NCBI GenBank assembly: GCA_964036045.1
Contig: OZ038379.1
Span: 20,236,476 to 20,300,475 of the forward strand
DNA length: 64,000 nt
Reading direction: 5' to 3'
From: Eutreptiella sp. 'Long Island Sound 2002'
Lineage: Eukaryota; Euglenozoa; Euglenophyceae; Eutreptiales; Eutreptiaceae
Positions within the stretch are counted from its first letter, which is position 1. The number at the start of each line of letters is the position of its first letter. The notes under the pieces were generated by a model, which had not been told where the DNA came from, did not search any database, and was given only the letters and a program-made list of their open reading frames with translations. The position numbers and the translations under genes were made by a program. Below, in pieces: positions 23,401 to 36,536 of the stretch.

Positions 23401-25463
23401 TCTTGGGCCATCGCGTTGAGGTACTGACTGACCACAAGTCACTGGAGAGCTGGAGGACAGAACATGTGGATACCCCTGGTGGACCAGCTGGGAGAAGAGG
23501 CCGTTGGCATGAAACTCTCAGCAGATTTGACCTCCATGTGACTTACATTCCGGGTCGCTACAATACAGTGGCGGACGCCCTGAGTCGCTGGGCCTACCCA
23601 GCCTCAGAGGCTTACTCTGAAGTGAGTTTTCATGGGACAGCGACGGATAAAGCTGAAGTGATCGAGTTCGACAAGGAGGAACAAGCACTGATCAAGAAAC
23701 ATTGTCTCCAATGTTCGATTAAAAATCGGATGAAGGTGGATTTGGTCAGATGCAAGGAGATTACCAAGGCAGATCAGACTGCAGGAGTTAACTCTGACTC
23801 TGAGTCGTCGCTGCCACTCCTAAATGTGTTTCCAACGACAAGATCCAAAGCGAAATCCACGCTCCCTCCACAACAAAAGGACAAGGAAACTTCCTTCCTC
23901 TATGTGGATTGGACGAAGATGTACAAGGAGGACAGGTTCTTTGGGTCTGTATACCACAAGTTGAAAGGGGACAAGCCTTACGACTCTGAAGAGACGTCTG
24001 ATTTCAAAATCCAAGGCGACAAGTTATTTTGGCAAGGACGGATTTGTGTTCCTGATTGTCTGATTGACCCATATGTCAAACATTGGCATCGGAATGAGAC
24101 AGCCCACACACATTCTCGTGTGCTGGAACAGGAGCTACGCCACAGAGTGTACACAAGGGACCTCAAGGGTGCCTGTGAACGAGTTGCCAAAGGATGCAAG
24201 CAATGTCAGGCGACCATCCCCAAGAATCAAAAGGCAGAAGGACTACTGAAGGGATTACCAATTCCTGAGAGGCTGTTCGACAAGGTGACGGCGGATGTCT
24301 TCGAGTTGGGACAAATCCAAGAGGAATGTCTCTACACGAGGAAGCCTATCGATGGGGTTTTGTTAATTCAAGACCGCCACAGTGGCTACATCCAGGTCCT
24401 CCCTTGCAACACGAAGCATCTCACCTCTGAAATGGCTGCCAAGTGGACTGCAAGTCAGTGGATGAGTAACTGGGATGTTCCCAGTGAAATTCTGACGGAC
24501 AGTGGGAAAGAGTTCATGGGGACTTGGTGGGAGAACATGTGTGCCCTATTGGGAGTTCATCACCTTCGTGCCCGAGTCTACGACCATCGAGCTCTCCCTG
24601 CTGAACGCGCTGGAAGGATTCTTATCTCCATTCTGAGAAAATTCCTGGCGACTGAAAAAGACTACAATTGGTTGGAGACAATTTACTGTGTCTTGAGAAG
24701 ATACCATCGCACCAAGAATTACACTGGATTAAGTCCGAATGAGCTGGTTTTTGGTCGTGGGAAGATGGGTCCAGGACCAGTGATGTATCATCCAAGGCAG
24801 TGCTACGACGCCTCGCAATGGTTTGAGAGGATCAAGGATTTAGAAGCCAAGTGGATCCAAGCCAAAGTGGAAAGTCAAGCAGATTGGTTGAATTTCAAAA
24901 ATAAGTCAAGAACGCAAGGAAAACCCTTCGAGAAAGGCCAGCAAGTTTGGCTTCGTAAGTCAGACGAGACCCTGAAGGACGACAACAAATTGTTACCTTT
25001 GTGGGATGGCCCATTCCAAGTCAAAAGTCAACTAAGTGAGACTACATTCAACATTGAGATTGAGCAAGGCAGGCATCAAGAAGTACATCGAGATCGTTTG
25101 AAGGCCGAAGTACCATGCCCCAAAGGAAGGTTCAAGCCTCTCTATTGGACTTCGAAGTACCTGAGCGACAGGAAGATGGTCACAAGCAGTTTCGAGTTGG
25201 AGAAGATTCTTGAGTACAAGAAGAATGCTCGAGGCAAGTGGTACTTTCTGTGCAGATGGAAAGGATTCGGTCCAGAAGAAGACAAATGGGAGCCAGCTTC
25301 AAGTTTTATCCATGGGTATACGGATACTTTCATCAAGTTCCTAAAGAAACACCCTGAGATTGACAAAGAGCTCTCGCTGATCAAGGATTGTGTCACCAAG
25401 GAAGACTTACAAGCACAAGAAGAAGCTCCAATCGTGGCATCATCCATCCCTGACAAGATCTGA
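20486..25463 (+). pseudogene. Element E pol: protease, Dam-like, RT, RNase H, integrase, chromodomain (one frameshift)
   Basis: Polyprotein in frame with gag after UAG. The aspartic protease has DNGS at 20720-20731 instead of DTG/DSG. The Dam-like domain (about 21200-21610) shows VDAFAN, NPPF at 21374-21385, an I-VP strand and GKPLPQ, in the order seen in phage Dam methyltransferases. RT follows. Its frame breaks at a nine-T run (22680-22688) just before YIDD (22731-22742, found in the new frame). One extra T explains this, and the frame then stays open to TGA 25463. RNase H has RTDAS (about 23224). The integrase has Asp, the Asp of TDSGKEF and the Glu of PAERAG. The chromodomain is at about 25185-25340. 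Apart from the single base, all motifs look intact, so it is either newly dead or a homopolymer assembly error. Confidence 0.92.
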
Positions 25464-26809
25464 TCAGAATTTGGGTCGCCGAAACTTTCGAAGAGGTTTA
25501 CGGTCGACATATACCCTTGGCACGGGGACATAACAGTCCAGACGCATCGTCTATGTGGTTCGACGAACAGATGATGGGACATTCTGGGGTCATCCTGGTC
25601 ATTCCATCCATCATTCCCATCATGGCCATCATGTGAATCATGTGCTTCATCTCAGATGATTCCAATCCGAAGATCCGAAAGGCCTTTATCCTCAACCACG
25701 ACGACACTATCACCTTTTGCTGTCGGCTGGACCCCTCTACTCGCCTTGGGAAGGACTCGTTCGAGTTCGTGCTCATTACAGAGATTCTGGCGCATGACTG
25801 AGTCTGATCCATTTCATGTGTTTGACGGATCTGCTCAGAATGTGATTTCCATCAGCTCTTACTTTGAGACGGTTGGTTTGTTTTTCAATCGACCACTGTC
25901 AAAGGGCTTATATAGACCAAGTGACGACGATGGTGTTCTTACTTGTGTCGACTCGCTGTTCATCTGTGGATTGTGTTGGAATCCCCCTCAGAATCAGCTC
26001 AATTTTGGCAAATTCCCAGTACCGAGCATTGGATGCTTATACATTCTGGGACTATAACGAGTCACTTACCCCTTCTGGCTCATACTGGATTAAACATGAA
26101 GCCCTGGGAACAATACTGACAGTGTGGGGAATCCCCACTGGGTTTTCTTGGCTATCATTACTTTAAATGATTGGATTTCCATCATGGGGATCATCATCAT
26201 TCTGAGGATTTGACCTGGATTGGCTATGAATGAGAACTGGATTTCCGTTCAACACTACACACAGTGTCTATCGACATTGAATTGGACCTATTTTGGCTTG
26301 CGCTGAGTTTCGCCACCCTGAATCCGTGTGCGATTCACTGATTTTGGTCTCAATTTTGGCACATTTTGTACCATAATCTGGCATTTGGTCTCATGACTGC
26401 AAATGACACCAGCCAGTTTCACTTATCTTAGACTCCATGAAGGGATACCCTATTTTTTTGACGCTCGACGACATGGCGACGCTCGTTTTCTGTTTTCTGG
26501 CAATGGGATGTCAGATCCTGATTTCATCATGAATCATGGATCATGGATCATCATGTACATTCTTCACTCAGACTTTCAATTTTCAAATTTTCGAGCTTGA
26601 ACAAAGCTTTTTCTGTGTGCCCTGAGGTACCTATACGTTTTATTCAAGTCGATGGCCATCGCGAAGCACAGATCTCAGCACAATTTTGCTCAATTCAGCT
26701 CAATTTCACACATTTTGCCTTAGATTAGGCAGTTTTTGGTCACTTTCGCCGTTTCGTTCACTTCACTTGACCCAGCCTGACATACTGGCGTATGTTTTCA
26801 GAGGGGGAG
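25464..26809 (+). other. Element E 3' untranslated region and polypurine tract
   Basis: No gene seen. AT-rich sequence with many CATCAT-type short repeats and TTTTGGC/ATTTTGGCA stretches. The polypurine tract AGAGGGGGAG (26800-26809) directly precedes the 3' LTR. Confidence 0.8.
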
Positions 26810-27289
26810 TGTAACGGCAGCAGTGACAGCACTCAATTATACACTGATGTGATCAGAATTTCAATGATTCTCAGATGTACATTAGTGCAGTAAATTTTCC
26901 GTTCTGTTTCATGTTTTCCGTTCGCCGCCAGATGTCGCCTGTGAGCGCGCGTCGAGTCGCATTTGTCTTTCGTGATTTCCCAATCGGATTTATTTAAATT
27001 ATTTCGAATGATTTCACGTCGTGTCATTAGTTGCGATGAATGCGCATTGAGATTCTATGTCTGCTCCATTTTTGTAGACCGGGTTTTCGTACTCTTCATA
27101 TTCCACCATGGAGTTCACTGGACTTACAAGTGCTTCGCATATGTCGCTCCCAGAGGCTGGATATGGGTCCGAAGAGGGTTATGTGGGTTCGGAGATATCA
27201 GGGGCAGTGTCGGGCGTTGCGACCCCTGGGGCATCAAGGCTACAGGCTTCGCAGTCACAACAAAGATCAACCACTATGCAGCGGTTACA
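26810..27289 (+). repeat. Element E 3' LTR
   Basis: A 480-bp partner of 17018-17497, followed by the duplicated GGCCC. The gag-start frame (ATG 27108) is present here too but runs out into antisense C pol sequence and is not a gene. Confidence 0.96.
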
Positions 27290-28796
27290 GGCCCTTGCCC
27301 TCACGCTGGCTACCCCAGTCGTGAAAGGGCTGATCCATATACCCCTGAACCAGATCCAGCTCCTCTTCTGTGAGGGGGTCCTCCGATTCTCAGATGTCAA
27401 CAGGGGGAACCGCAAAGCATTGCCGCCATGGCTCTGCTATGATGCGGTTGACACACACGAAATCCGTGGCGTCGGCCTGATCAAGGCCCCCATCCACATA
27501 GTGGAAATCCGTCGGCCATCTCTGGGGTGGCATGGGCTGTCCCTTAGCGTCCTGATAGACACTCTCTCCAGCCGGTAGGACGACCTTGTTTAAGGTCATG
27601 TTGGTCAATGAGACTACCCAATGTCGGGTACTTTCCTCCTCGGTGCATCCCATAGGAACAACCAGCACTGCCTTGGAGCGGTCCTTGCGAATCTTCGCTA
27701 TCGCTCTTGGAATGTCCCAACGGGGGCAATGGATCCACATCAATTCCTGATGCGGACCCCAGTGCTTCTTCCACGCGGAGTCCTGTGCGCTCCAGTACTT
27801 CTCACAAACCCGCAGATGGGCGGAGGTTCCTGAAGAGAACGCATCCAGGGCCAGATCCGAAGCTCCCAGGTCCGCAACAACTCGGCTCGCCACTTCCGGC
27901 ATTACGCCGTACTCCTGGTTTGCAGGACCAGTTGGCTCAGTGTCCAGCGCGGCCACTTCGAGCTGATTGCGTTCCGGGTGGATCCATTGGCATTCCACAT
28001 GATGCTCAGGTGACGATAGCCACGAGAGCTGGTCGTCCTGGTACAGGGTCATCGAGGCCTGGGCCGGGAGGACGCCGGAGTCCGTCTCCATCATGAAGTC
28101 GTACCCAACGATCATGTCCCAGTCCATCTCGGCCTCGTAGAAGCGACCGTGCAGGAGGATTTCCTTGCCGAGGTCTGGGCGGCTCAGCTCACGATGGTTC
28201 ACGAACTGCAGCCCAATGGCCGCTTCCTTCGTGCCTCCCACCATGTACTGGCCGTTTGCCACCTTCAGCCTGACAATTTTCGGACTGTCGGTCAAACACT
28301 CTGGCGGAAGTAGGCCAGCCTTGACCAAGCTGACCTGAGCGCCCGTGTCGACCAACACGTCGAAGACCTTTTCCACTTCCCCGCATAAGGCACGGACCTT
28401 AAGGTGCAACTGCCGCTCACGCCCAACTCGGCGCACGGCGTGCAAGCTCAGGATCTCCGGCCGTTCCAGAAGCTCAACAAGCGACTGGTGCAGGTCGTGG
28501 ACAATGGGCTCAGGCTGCCCATCTGCAGCATCCAGCTGCGGTCCGGGTGATCCTCCGATACTCCTGGATAGATCTTGAAGTACATCAAACACATTCTTGG
28601 TCGCGAAGGACGGACGGGTGCAAGGGTTCGTGCCTTCACTTGCCCTCACCCCGCCTCCGCGACTGGGTGCCGGACCGGGCCTTCTGCCCGCGGCAGTCCC
28701 TTTGTGCTTATCTACTCCCGACTGGGATGGTTCGGCGCTTCCCACGTCACCATCCTGCGACCGCCCTAGCTGGGGCCCTTGGCTGCAGGGGCTCCG
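27290..28796 (-). pseudogene. Element C pol, 5' part: protease and Dam-like domain
   Basis: First part of C pol, in the same frame as C gag after its UAG (minus strand). Protease has the motif LVDTGAQVSLV (plus about 28350). A Dam-like domain follows (plus about 27890-27450), with LDAFSS, then WIHCPRW where active relatives have a WxNPPF/Y loop, a VVP strand and GQPMPPQ. The catalytic loop is thus degenerate, as in element D, and methyl transfer is unlikely. A premature TGA at plus 27390-27392, where D has GAA, together with a small deletion, stops the frame 33 codons before the E insertion. Beyond it the D-like sequence resumes in frame up to the GGCCC target site. Confidence 0.88.
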
Positions 28797-28799
28797 CTA
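28797..28799 (-). other. In-frame UAG between gag and pol of element C
   Basis: Minus-strand context CCC UAG CGG AGC, identical to element D at 49621. Gag and protease are in the same frame, 18 codons apart from the next listed start. Confidence 0.65.
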
Positions 28800-31700
28800 G
28801 GGGGCGTCGGTTGTGGAAGTAGGGGTGTTCTCCTCCGCATCAACCTTGTTAACGCCCTTCTTCCTCCCCCTTCTAGTCTTCTTGTCCTTGTCCTTGTTCT
28901 GGTCATTCTGGTTGTTCTCCTTGTTCTTGTTGTCCGACCTGGGGACCCAGTTCCTCTTGATCTCCTGGATCTCCTTGGCCAACTCGGTCCCCTGCGACAT
29001 CAGCTTGGAGAGCTCGTCCTTGTCCACCTCCACTTTGGCCTCCCGGATACCCGCAGGTGCGCGCTTCTTCGACCCGTGCGCCTTCTTGTAAGCCTCCGTG
29101 TCGGCTTGGTGGATGGGGCATGTTCGGTGGTCATGGTTGAAGCCTTTCTTCCTCCCATAACACACGAAACAGCCCTGAGGGTGAGCTCGTATGAACTCCC
29201 CAAAGGACAGCGGAGGGTCGCCAATGCGGCGAGGGTCCCTCTTCTCCTTCTTCTTCCAACCCGGCTGCAGGGGCTTCCAGCTTCCCTGTTTGCTCCCCGC
29301 GCTCAGGTTGTTGGCCACGAAGGCACAAACGGCCACTTCGGCGGGCTCATCGTCGTCGTCATCGTCGACGAGAGTATCATCGCCGCCGGCTCCCCCTGGG
29401 TCCATGGCAGCTTCCCCGCCAGGTCCCTCGCCAACGTAGTTGACGTCGCGGTCGCTGGGCCTCAACCCGCGGGTGTGGTGGAGGTTCCGGTACTCCTTGA
29501 GCACCTCCTCTCCAACCCACTCCAGGATCTCGTCGCAGCTCATCCGCGCCGTCATAGCCTGCAGACGGATGGTCTGGCCGCTCACGTCAGACTCGTCAAG
29601 GCGCCACATCGCGGTCTTCTCGCGATCGCCCGAGACAGTGATGAGGAGAGCGTTCCGCAGGGAGTGCCGTTTGACATCCCGGGCCACGTTCTTCCTCGTC
29701 CAAGCCACCACGTTCGTATGATACTCTTTGGGGAGCATCATCTTGACCGTGTGGTTGGACTTGGCCCTCTTGGCTTCCTCCTTGGTGACCCTCTTGATCC
29801 ATGCTTCCGGCAGCATGGAGAGCAGGCGAGTCTGCTCGTCACCCTCGTTCCAATCCTCCACGTTGCGGCGGAAGAGGGTGTATTGCCCTCGGAAGTCTCG
29901 CCAGTCCCGTAGGCGAATCTCCTGTCCATCATGCTGAAGCTTGATGGACTTCCACCGCTTGGCAGCCACCTGCAGAGCGTCCACCCGCTCCTGCTCGTTG
30001 AGCCACTTCTTGGCTTCCTTGAGGGTCTTGATTTTCCCCTCCTTGGTCGCCACGAAGTATAGCTCTTGGAGCACTTCCGGCAGGCGGTACCTGAACCGTC
30101 TGAAGACATACTTCTCCGCATCAGGGGGATGCATGTCCTCAGTAACCGTTACCCCCCAATCGTCCTGCTTCTCCAAGAAGCGGTCGAGGTTGAGGGGGTT
30201 GCCGTCGTACATGGGGGGCTTGATGTCCTTCAAGTCTTCCCACACGGCGGCATCCGCGGCCTTAGAGACCATGAACGCCGGCCGCGAGGTCGACGGAGGT
30301 TCCCATCGGCCTCTCCCACGGACTCCCACGGCTGCCACGTCCATGTCCTCCATGGAATCCCTGTGGCTACGCTGCGGTTCCTCCATGTACGCTGAACCTA
30401 GATGTTCACGCCGTACTCCTTCCATGTATGCCTCCTCATCACGGCGCCGGCGGCTGCGTTCAGCGGCCTCCCGTCGTACACCACGCGGCGGGAAAATGTC
30501 GAACTCCTCCAGGTCCAGATCCAGGTCCTCACCTCCGCCGACATCCCACTCCACGTCTCCTCTGGGGACCTCATCCCTGAGTCCACCATAACGTCCACCA
30601 GCCATTGGGATTGGCTCCGGGGCTGGTGCGGGGCGTCGGGGGCGTACCGGTGTCCGCAATGGAGCACGGCGGTTGTGGTACTCCGCGCTGAGCCACTCAT
30701 CACGCCAATCCTCACTGCCACTGCCGGGCGGCACGCTCTCGTTGCGGCGGCCCGCGCTGTGGTGAGAGGGGGCGCTGAGAGAGGGGACACTGGCGCTGGG
30801 GCGACTCCTGGGGGCTCCGCCGGGGGCGTGGGGTCTGCCTGGACCTGGTCCGGGTCCCCAGCCGTCGTCCGACGAGCCAGACTCCAGGGGTGGGTAGTCG
30901 CTGCCGACGCTCCCACGGGCTTCCAGCGCGTCCAGCCTCTGCTGCAGGCCGCTGATGACCTTGTTCAGCGACCTGGTCTCGCCCCTGGCGATGTCCAGCA
31001 GCTTCTGGGTGGCGGTGGCGACGCCGGCGCTCTTGACCATCTCGATCTTGGCGATGTCCAGCTCTCTCTGTGCGCGCGCGGCGACCCTGGCGATGCAAGT
31101 CATCTCGCCCTTGCCCGTGTCTACCTCGCGCTCGAGGAACTGGACCCTCCTGCGGAGGTAGACAATCCACCGCCGGGTGGCATCCGGGTCGCCGTCCCCT
31201 GGTGGGTCGTCGGGGTCCCCAGGGGGTCCTCCAGGAGGGCCTCCGCCGGGTCCGCCCGGTCCGGGGGGTCCTCCCCCGCCCGGTGGTCCGCCTCCAGGGG
31301 GTCCACTTGGTGGGCGTCCTCCAGGGGGTCCTGATGGTCCTCCACCAGGGGGTCCCGGGGGGTATCCGCCGGGTCGCCTCGGTGGGTCCGAGGATGGGCG
31401 CTTCTTCGTGATGTCGAAGTCCATGTCCAGGAGGCGGACCATGTCGTCATCCTCGTCCATGTCGCCCCACCTGGGCGTCCCGGTCTCGGAAGACTCCGAG
31501 CTCCGGTAGGGAGGAGGGGAATCCTCATCCTCACCTTCCGGCTCCATGGGGACGTCTCCGCCTCCTCCGCCAGACACTCCTTGGCGATGTCGGCGGCCTC
31601 GTTCATCCCCGTCGCTGGCGGTGAAGAAGGGGTCACTGTTGTGGGGGTGTCCACCCGCTTGCCTCCGCGGCCTCTCGGGGGTCTTCCCCTTGCCCTTCCT

Positions 31701-33179
31701 CCGTCGGTAGGCAGTGGGGCCACTGCTCCCACTGCTGCCCGTGTCGGCATCGTCCAGCGTCATCTTGGAGGAGGCGTCCCCTTCGAAAAGCTTTCGAAGG
31801 GTCTCCACTCGTGATCCTCCCGGGGGAGTCTCGCGGCGGAGTTTGGCCTCTGCCTCCTCCATTGCGGCGGCGGTGGCTGCGGCAGCTCGCGCTTCGGCTT
31901 CCTCCTGGGCACGAGCCGCTTCGGCTTCCTGGGCCTGCTGCAGCCGAGCCTTCTCCGCTTCCAACGCCGCCAACTCCGCCTCCGTCTTGGCCCTCTCCTC
32001 AGCGACCTTCCGTCGCGCGGCCTCGATGGCGTCCTTCTTGGCGGCGTCCGCCTGGGCCTTAGCCGTCGCTTCGGCGTGGGCCCTTTCCTCCGCCTCCTTC
32101 TTTGCCCTCTCTTGGGCAAGCGCCTCTTCCAGCGCCTTCACCTGGGCCTCCTTGCCGGCAATGGCCTCCTGCGTCAGGCGGGCTTCCTCGTCGGCTGCCG
32201 CCAACTCACCGTTGACCTGGGCAGTCGCTGCCCCATGGGCGGCTACGGCCGTGAGTCCGGCCGCAATGGCTGCCACGGTCGAGGCGTGGATGGCCATGCC
32301 ATGCGCCCACTCCGCAGCCTCCTCCTGGGCGATGCCGACGGCGCCCTCCATGGCAGCGCTGTGCTGCTTGGCCCGTTGCTGGGCGACCCGAAAGTTGCAG
32401 GGCACCCCACAGGCGCGCTCACAGGCGCGCGCCACGTCCCTTTGGTCGGCAGCGACGCTGCTGCTGGAGCTGGCCTGGTCGGCCGGCATCCTCCCGCGGT
32501 GGGCCGACTCCACGTCGCTGCTGGGGCCTGACTTCCTCAGGAGCAGCGGACGGGGCTTGGCCTTGGTCTGCTTGGCGACTTGGATGAAGTCGCCAAGGGT
32601 GGTGTGGCCGGGGTGGTGACCACCATTGGCCCGTTGGGGGCTCCGGGCTGGGGTTCCGCCCCTGGCGCCTTGGGCGGCTTCGGCGGCCAGGGATTCCTGG
32701 TACTCACGCCACTTCCGGTCCCGCTTCCTGTCCCCGACGGACCGCTTCTCCTTCCCCGGAGACGCGCTGCTGCTGCTGCCCTGCAGCCTGCGCTCGCTCC
32801 CCGGTTCCGGGAAGTTCTTCTCGATCATGTCCCACATGGAGACATTTATCGAGGCGCCCGACGGGTACTCGTTGGGCTTCTCGTCCTCCTCAATCCCGTC
32901 GGTGCGCAGCCCTTCGCCGGGCCTGTCCGGCAGGGTCCAGGTCCTCCAGCGCTTGTGGCGGAAGCGGTACTCATACCCTTCCGCCCGCAGCCACTCCTCC
33001 ACTGCCCGCAGGCGGTCCTCACCCATGTCCTCGCGGAGCTCGAAGCTCCCGGGCATGCCGCCTTTGCACTGGGGATTGCTGTGGCGGTACTGCTGCCCCC
33101 ACAGCAACCCACGCAGTAGGCGCGCCGCATGGGGGTGGGGCTGCGGCCAGGTCTTGCCCGCCTCGTCCCAGTTGACCAT
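28800..33179 (-). CDS. Element C gag (1460 aa)
   Basis: Very long gag starting at ATG (plus 33177-33179). The conserved N-terminal module (Trp/His/Arg-rich, about 110 residues) has no match I recognise. Next come an Ala/Glu/Lys-rich coiled coil (about residues 290-430), an acidic Ser-rich stretch, a Pro/Gly repeat block (plus about 31180-31390) and a second helical stretch. The capsid-like domain (plus about 30260-29600) begins near the segment PPMYDGNPLNLDRFLEK. A zinc motif CFVC...HDHRTC (plus about 29180-29120) is CxxC followed by His-x-His and Cys. The Lys/Asn-rich C-terminus ends at UAG. The frame is uninterrupted. Same family as element D gag (1440 aa). Confidence 0.92.
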
Positions 33180-33554
33180 CGGTGCTCTCGATGGAGTGGT
33201 CCTGGGGTGGTTGTTGAGGTGGGTGATGTAGCACTAGACTGGGAGTGCGGCTGGTGCTGGTCAGCCGGTGGTTGTGGAGGTGGTTGACGCGACTGGGTGT
33301 GCGGCCTTACTGGTCAGCCGATAGGACTCGCTGATGAGGGAGTCCTGGTCTGTCCACCTCCTTCACGGTCGCGGCGCGGTCAGGGCGATGCCCTGGACGG
33401 CGCTGTGGGCTCCGTGACGAACTCGGCGCTGTCGCTGGGCGGCGCTGCGAGCCGCTGCGCTGCGCTGCGAGCTGCAAGCTGCGAGCTGCTGGGCCGCGCT
33501 GCTCGGGGTTGGTGGCCCCGAGTGGCACGCGAGGGATGGGTAACCCCGCGGCGG
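33180..33554 (-). other. Element C leader (5' UTR)
   Basis: No gene seen. Between the priming site and gag ATG. Contains GC-rich CTGCG/GAGCTGC short tandem units (plus about 33425-33500), matched in element D's leader at about 44930-45001. A structured leader or packaging signal is possible but unproven. Confidence 0.6.
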
Positions 33555-33565
33555 TGAAACGCTTT
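33555..33565 (-). other. Element C self-priming site
   Basis: On the minus strand AAAGCGTTTCA directly follows the LTR end (GCGTCA). Its exact 11-nt reverse complement lies in the same LTR (plus 33679-33689). No TGG-type tRNA primer site is present. Confidence 0.7.
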
Positions 33566-36381
33566 TGACGCGTTCCCGTGCGGGGCCTGGCCACGGGACG
33601 CTGCGGTGACACGCACAAGCAAGCAGGCAGGCAAAGCACTGCGCTCACAGGGGCATCAATGCGCTCATGTCATGTGACAAAGCGTTTCAGAATCCTTGCC
33701 ACTCTGCAACGAGGGAACAAAAGTATGTACAGCAACACATCAGGATATGTACACATGGGGTTAAGACTGGACTGGGGTAGGGGCATCACAGGACAATAGA
33801 CACTCAGTCCTAACTCGTATCCCAATCCCAGGTCCGACCCTCTCAGTGGCTGGTGGGGGCGGGGGCTCAAACACAACCCATGCCCTGCTCAGTCCGGACC
33901 CTGAAACCCTGCCAATAGGGGAGGTGTCCCGCCCAGCCACAGGCGATTTCCTGGGAACCAAGGGGCTCCAAGGTCAACCGACAGTGGCTCCCTATGCTCC
34001 CTTCACGGCAGGTCCCAACTCCTCTCTGAGACAGAGATATGGCCCCGCCATTATCCCCTAGGAGTTGGTAGCTGAAAATGGGCTGTTTCAGCCCAAACTG
34101 ATGATAGCTCAGAAAACTCCAAAATTGACCCCTTGTCCGGACCCGCCAGAGGTAGGGACGAGGCAACTGACCCTATGCCCTTCACATACGAACTCCCTGG
34201 ACTCCTCACCCAACCTGGTTCCCTCTGAGGTCCCGGCATCAGGGCACCACGGGTTCGTCAAGTGGGGTCATAATTGCCAAAATGGCAAAATCGGCTGCCT
34301 CGGGCGACCGTCCAGGGTAAGAAATCTTGGTGATATTGACGCGCCAAGCCTTGATTCACAACTCTTGATATCCCCTTTGGTCCCATGCCCTGGGTTATTG
34401 CTTGCTGTCACGCTGGCTGCTTACTATTCACCGAGGGGATGACCACACGGACGGGGCAGAAAGCAACATGCGGTGCAAAGGGGGGGATCGTGGATCGCAC
34501 CAAACGTTGAATAGCTCCGGATGAGCCGGAGGAGCAAATACGAAACTCAATGGCATTCAACCCTTCGTCATATGCTACAATATTCGCACTTCCTTCCTGG
34601 CTACATCCCGTGCCCCATGGAGATATGGTAATTTCAATATGGCATACAATGGCAAAAACAGCGAAATTTGGCCAAAATGGCCCGCACTCATGATTTCATA
34701 TCTCCATGGCCACGGTGAGGATTCTTCCAACCAAAAATGCTATAAACACATGGGACTTAGGTCCCAATGTATGCCACTTGCCAACCCTCATGATCGCCTC
34801 TAGCTATTTTTCCCATTGGAGGGAAAGTGACACACAAATGGGGCAGAATGGTAACATACCCCAAATTGGGTGACTCACAACTCTCCCATTGAGAGGAGAG
34901 GCCACATGGGGAAACACCCCATTCGATGCGGGTTTGTGTGCCCTCTCCAAATTGCCCTTACCCTTGGTCAAGTGGCGCACGCAACCTCGGGGGTGAAATC
35001 AGGGGGAGAAGGAGTTTATGGCCATTTTGGGCAAAACGGCCAAAATTCACCCAAAAGTGGTCCCTCCAAATATTGTATCTCCGTATCACGAGAGAAAGGA
35101 GCCTCGGGCTTTTGCATGGATGCAAACCGAAGCTTTGCTTCCCTTTTGCAACAAGGGTTGAGGTTCAAAGCACAATGAAAGCATTTTTAACACCTCAATC
35201 CTTGAAGCACACTATTTATGGGAAAAAGTGCATATATCGGCGATATTGGCATGAACATATCTTTGGGTCATTGAGGAACAAAAATATGAGCAAACACTTT
35301 TGGAGTAGGCCCATAGTAGGTGCTTTCAAATATGCACACCATGGTTAGATTGTCTCCGCCCACTCGTGTCAATAGTGCTTGCATATGAGCGCGTGTGCAA
35401 AGAGGCAATATGGCACGCGTGCTCACAAGGCGAAATTATACAAAATAGAAGACAAGGTTGTACAAATCAACCAAGCCATCCACGATGTCCTTCGTGGTCT
35501 CTACTTTACATATTGCCTTGGTTCGAGGCTCAACTCCCCATAGGCTTCGAGTACGCGCCTCGGGGGTTTGGCCATTTCGGCCTAATTTTCGACCAAAACT
35601 TGCCCTTTTTCGAAAATAGAGTTTTGGTACGCATTGAATTGCGTGGAGCCATCGTTGAGTTGGCTCGAAAATCAAAAATAGCCTAGGGCTTTTGGTCTTG
35701 TGAGCATTGTGTTCGGTTATTAACGTTCATGCTCACAAGGCCACAAAGCTAGCGTTTGCGCACGCAAACGACTTGGGTTTGCGAGACCCATAGGCTGCCT
35801 AAAACACCGCCATTGCCCGCTTCCCTATACAAGATGATATGCCCGCGTGAAAGGGGCATGGATGAAAGACATAGGGGGGAGATGTAGGGTTCCGTCCGAA
35901 CTCATGGTCCTTGAGAAGCATGCGTTCGCACGATCGACGGAAAGCCTTGCGCGCTGATTTTCTCGAAAACGCAACGGCGAAAAATTCTGGTGAGCACACC
36001 AGATGAAAGTACATTAAATACCCTCTAGATTCAGCCCTTAAGTTCTCTTAGAACCTCACAGGTACTCGAGAAAAGTCAATCACAAAACTCGCCACGGAGA
36101 AGCGACGAAGGCGCGCGAACAGGCGACATCAGGCGGCGACTTCACGACAATTAGAAATCGCGGTAGAAATCGGGTATTTCACCGATTTCCGACCGAAAAT
36201 CGCCTAAGACAAGAAAATTATGGTCATTCTACATCGATTCAATGGTTAAGGATCGGATTCCAGATCCCGCGGATTAGAGAACAGGGATATCCCGGTGACA
36301 GCCGGTGTCAACGGCTTCCGCACGGGTGTGACGGCTCACAGGCCTCCGGGCCATGGGCCATAGGTTCTGGGTACCGCTTCA
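33566..36381 (-). repeat. Element C 5' LTR (right copy)
   Basis: A 2816-bp copy of 9294-12109, exactly equal in length. On the element strand it starts TGAAGCGG at 36381 and ends GCGTCA at 33566. Confidence 0.95.
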
Positions 36382-36385
36382 CTAC

Positions 36386-36533
36386 ACCCGCTCCTGCCGC
36401 AGGTGACCCCAAGAAGCGCCCCCAAGGGGATAACGCTACCCCTGAGGGGAATAACTCCAAGAAGAGGCGTTTGGCCTGGATGGCCAGGTCCCTCATTGCT
36501 GCAGGGGTGGATGTCAAGTTCCCTGATGAGGAG
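36386..36533 (+). CDS. Element B gag, C-terminal end
   Basis: The last 49 codons of B gag after the C insertion. The frame follows on from codon 9292 when C and one CTAC copy are left out. Pro/Ala then Lys/Arg-rich sequence, similar to the basic end of A gag. It ends at TAG 36534-36536 (context GAG UAG GGG), after which protease follows in the same frame. Confidence 0.85.
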
Positions 36534-36536
36534 TAG

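Larger units (their letters stand above)
17018..27289 (+). mobile_element. Element E: innermost chromovirus
   Basis: A 10,272-bp LTR retrotransposon inserted antisense in C pol, flanked by GGCCC (17013-17017, 27290-27294). LTRs are 480 bp with perfect 6-bp ends TGTAAC...GTTACA. Order: LTR, tRNA-iMet-type primer site, gag (starting within the LTR), UAG, protease, Dam-like domain, RT, RNase H, integrase, chromodomain, 3' UTR, polypurine tract, LTR. I count five LTR differences (about 1 percent), consistent with its being the last arrival in the nest. Confidence 0.96.
9294..36381 (-). mobile_element. Element C: Ty3/Gypsy chromovirus on the minus strand, containing E
   Basis: Flanked by two 2816-bp LTRs and a 4-bp duplication CTAC (9290-9293, 36382-36385). 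Coding runs on the minus strand: 5' LTR 36381-33566, self-priming site, leader, gag, UAG, protease/Dam-like/RT/RNase H/integrase/chromodomain, 3' UTR, polypurine tract, 3' LTR 12109-9294. Excluding E, the element is about 16.8 kb. It belongs to the same family as element D. By eye about 40 differences separate its LTRs (about 1.4 percent). Confidence 0.95.
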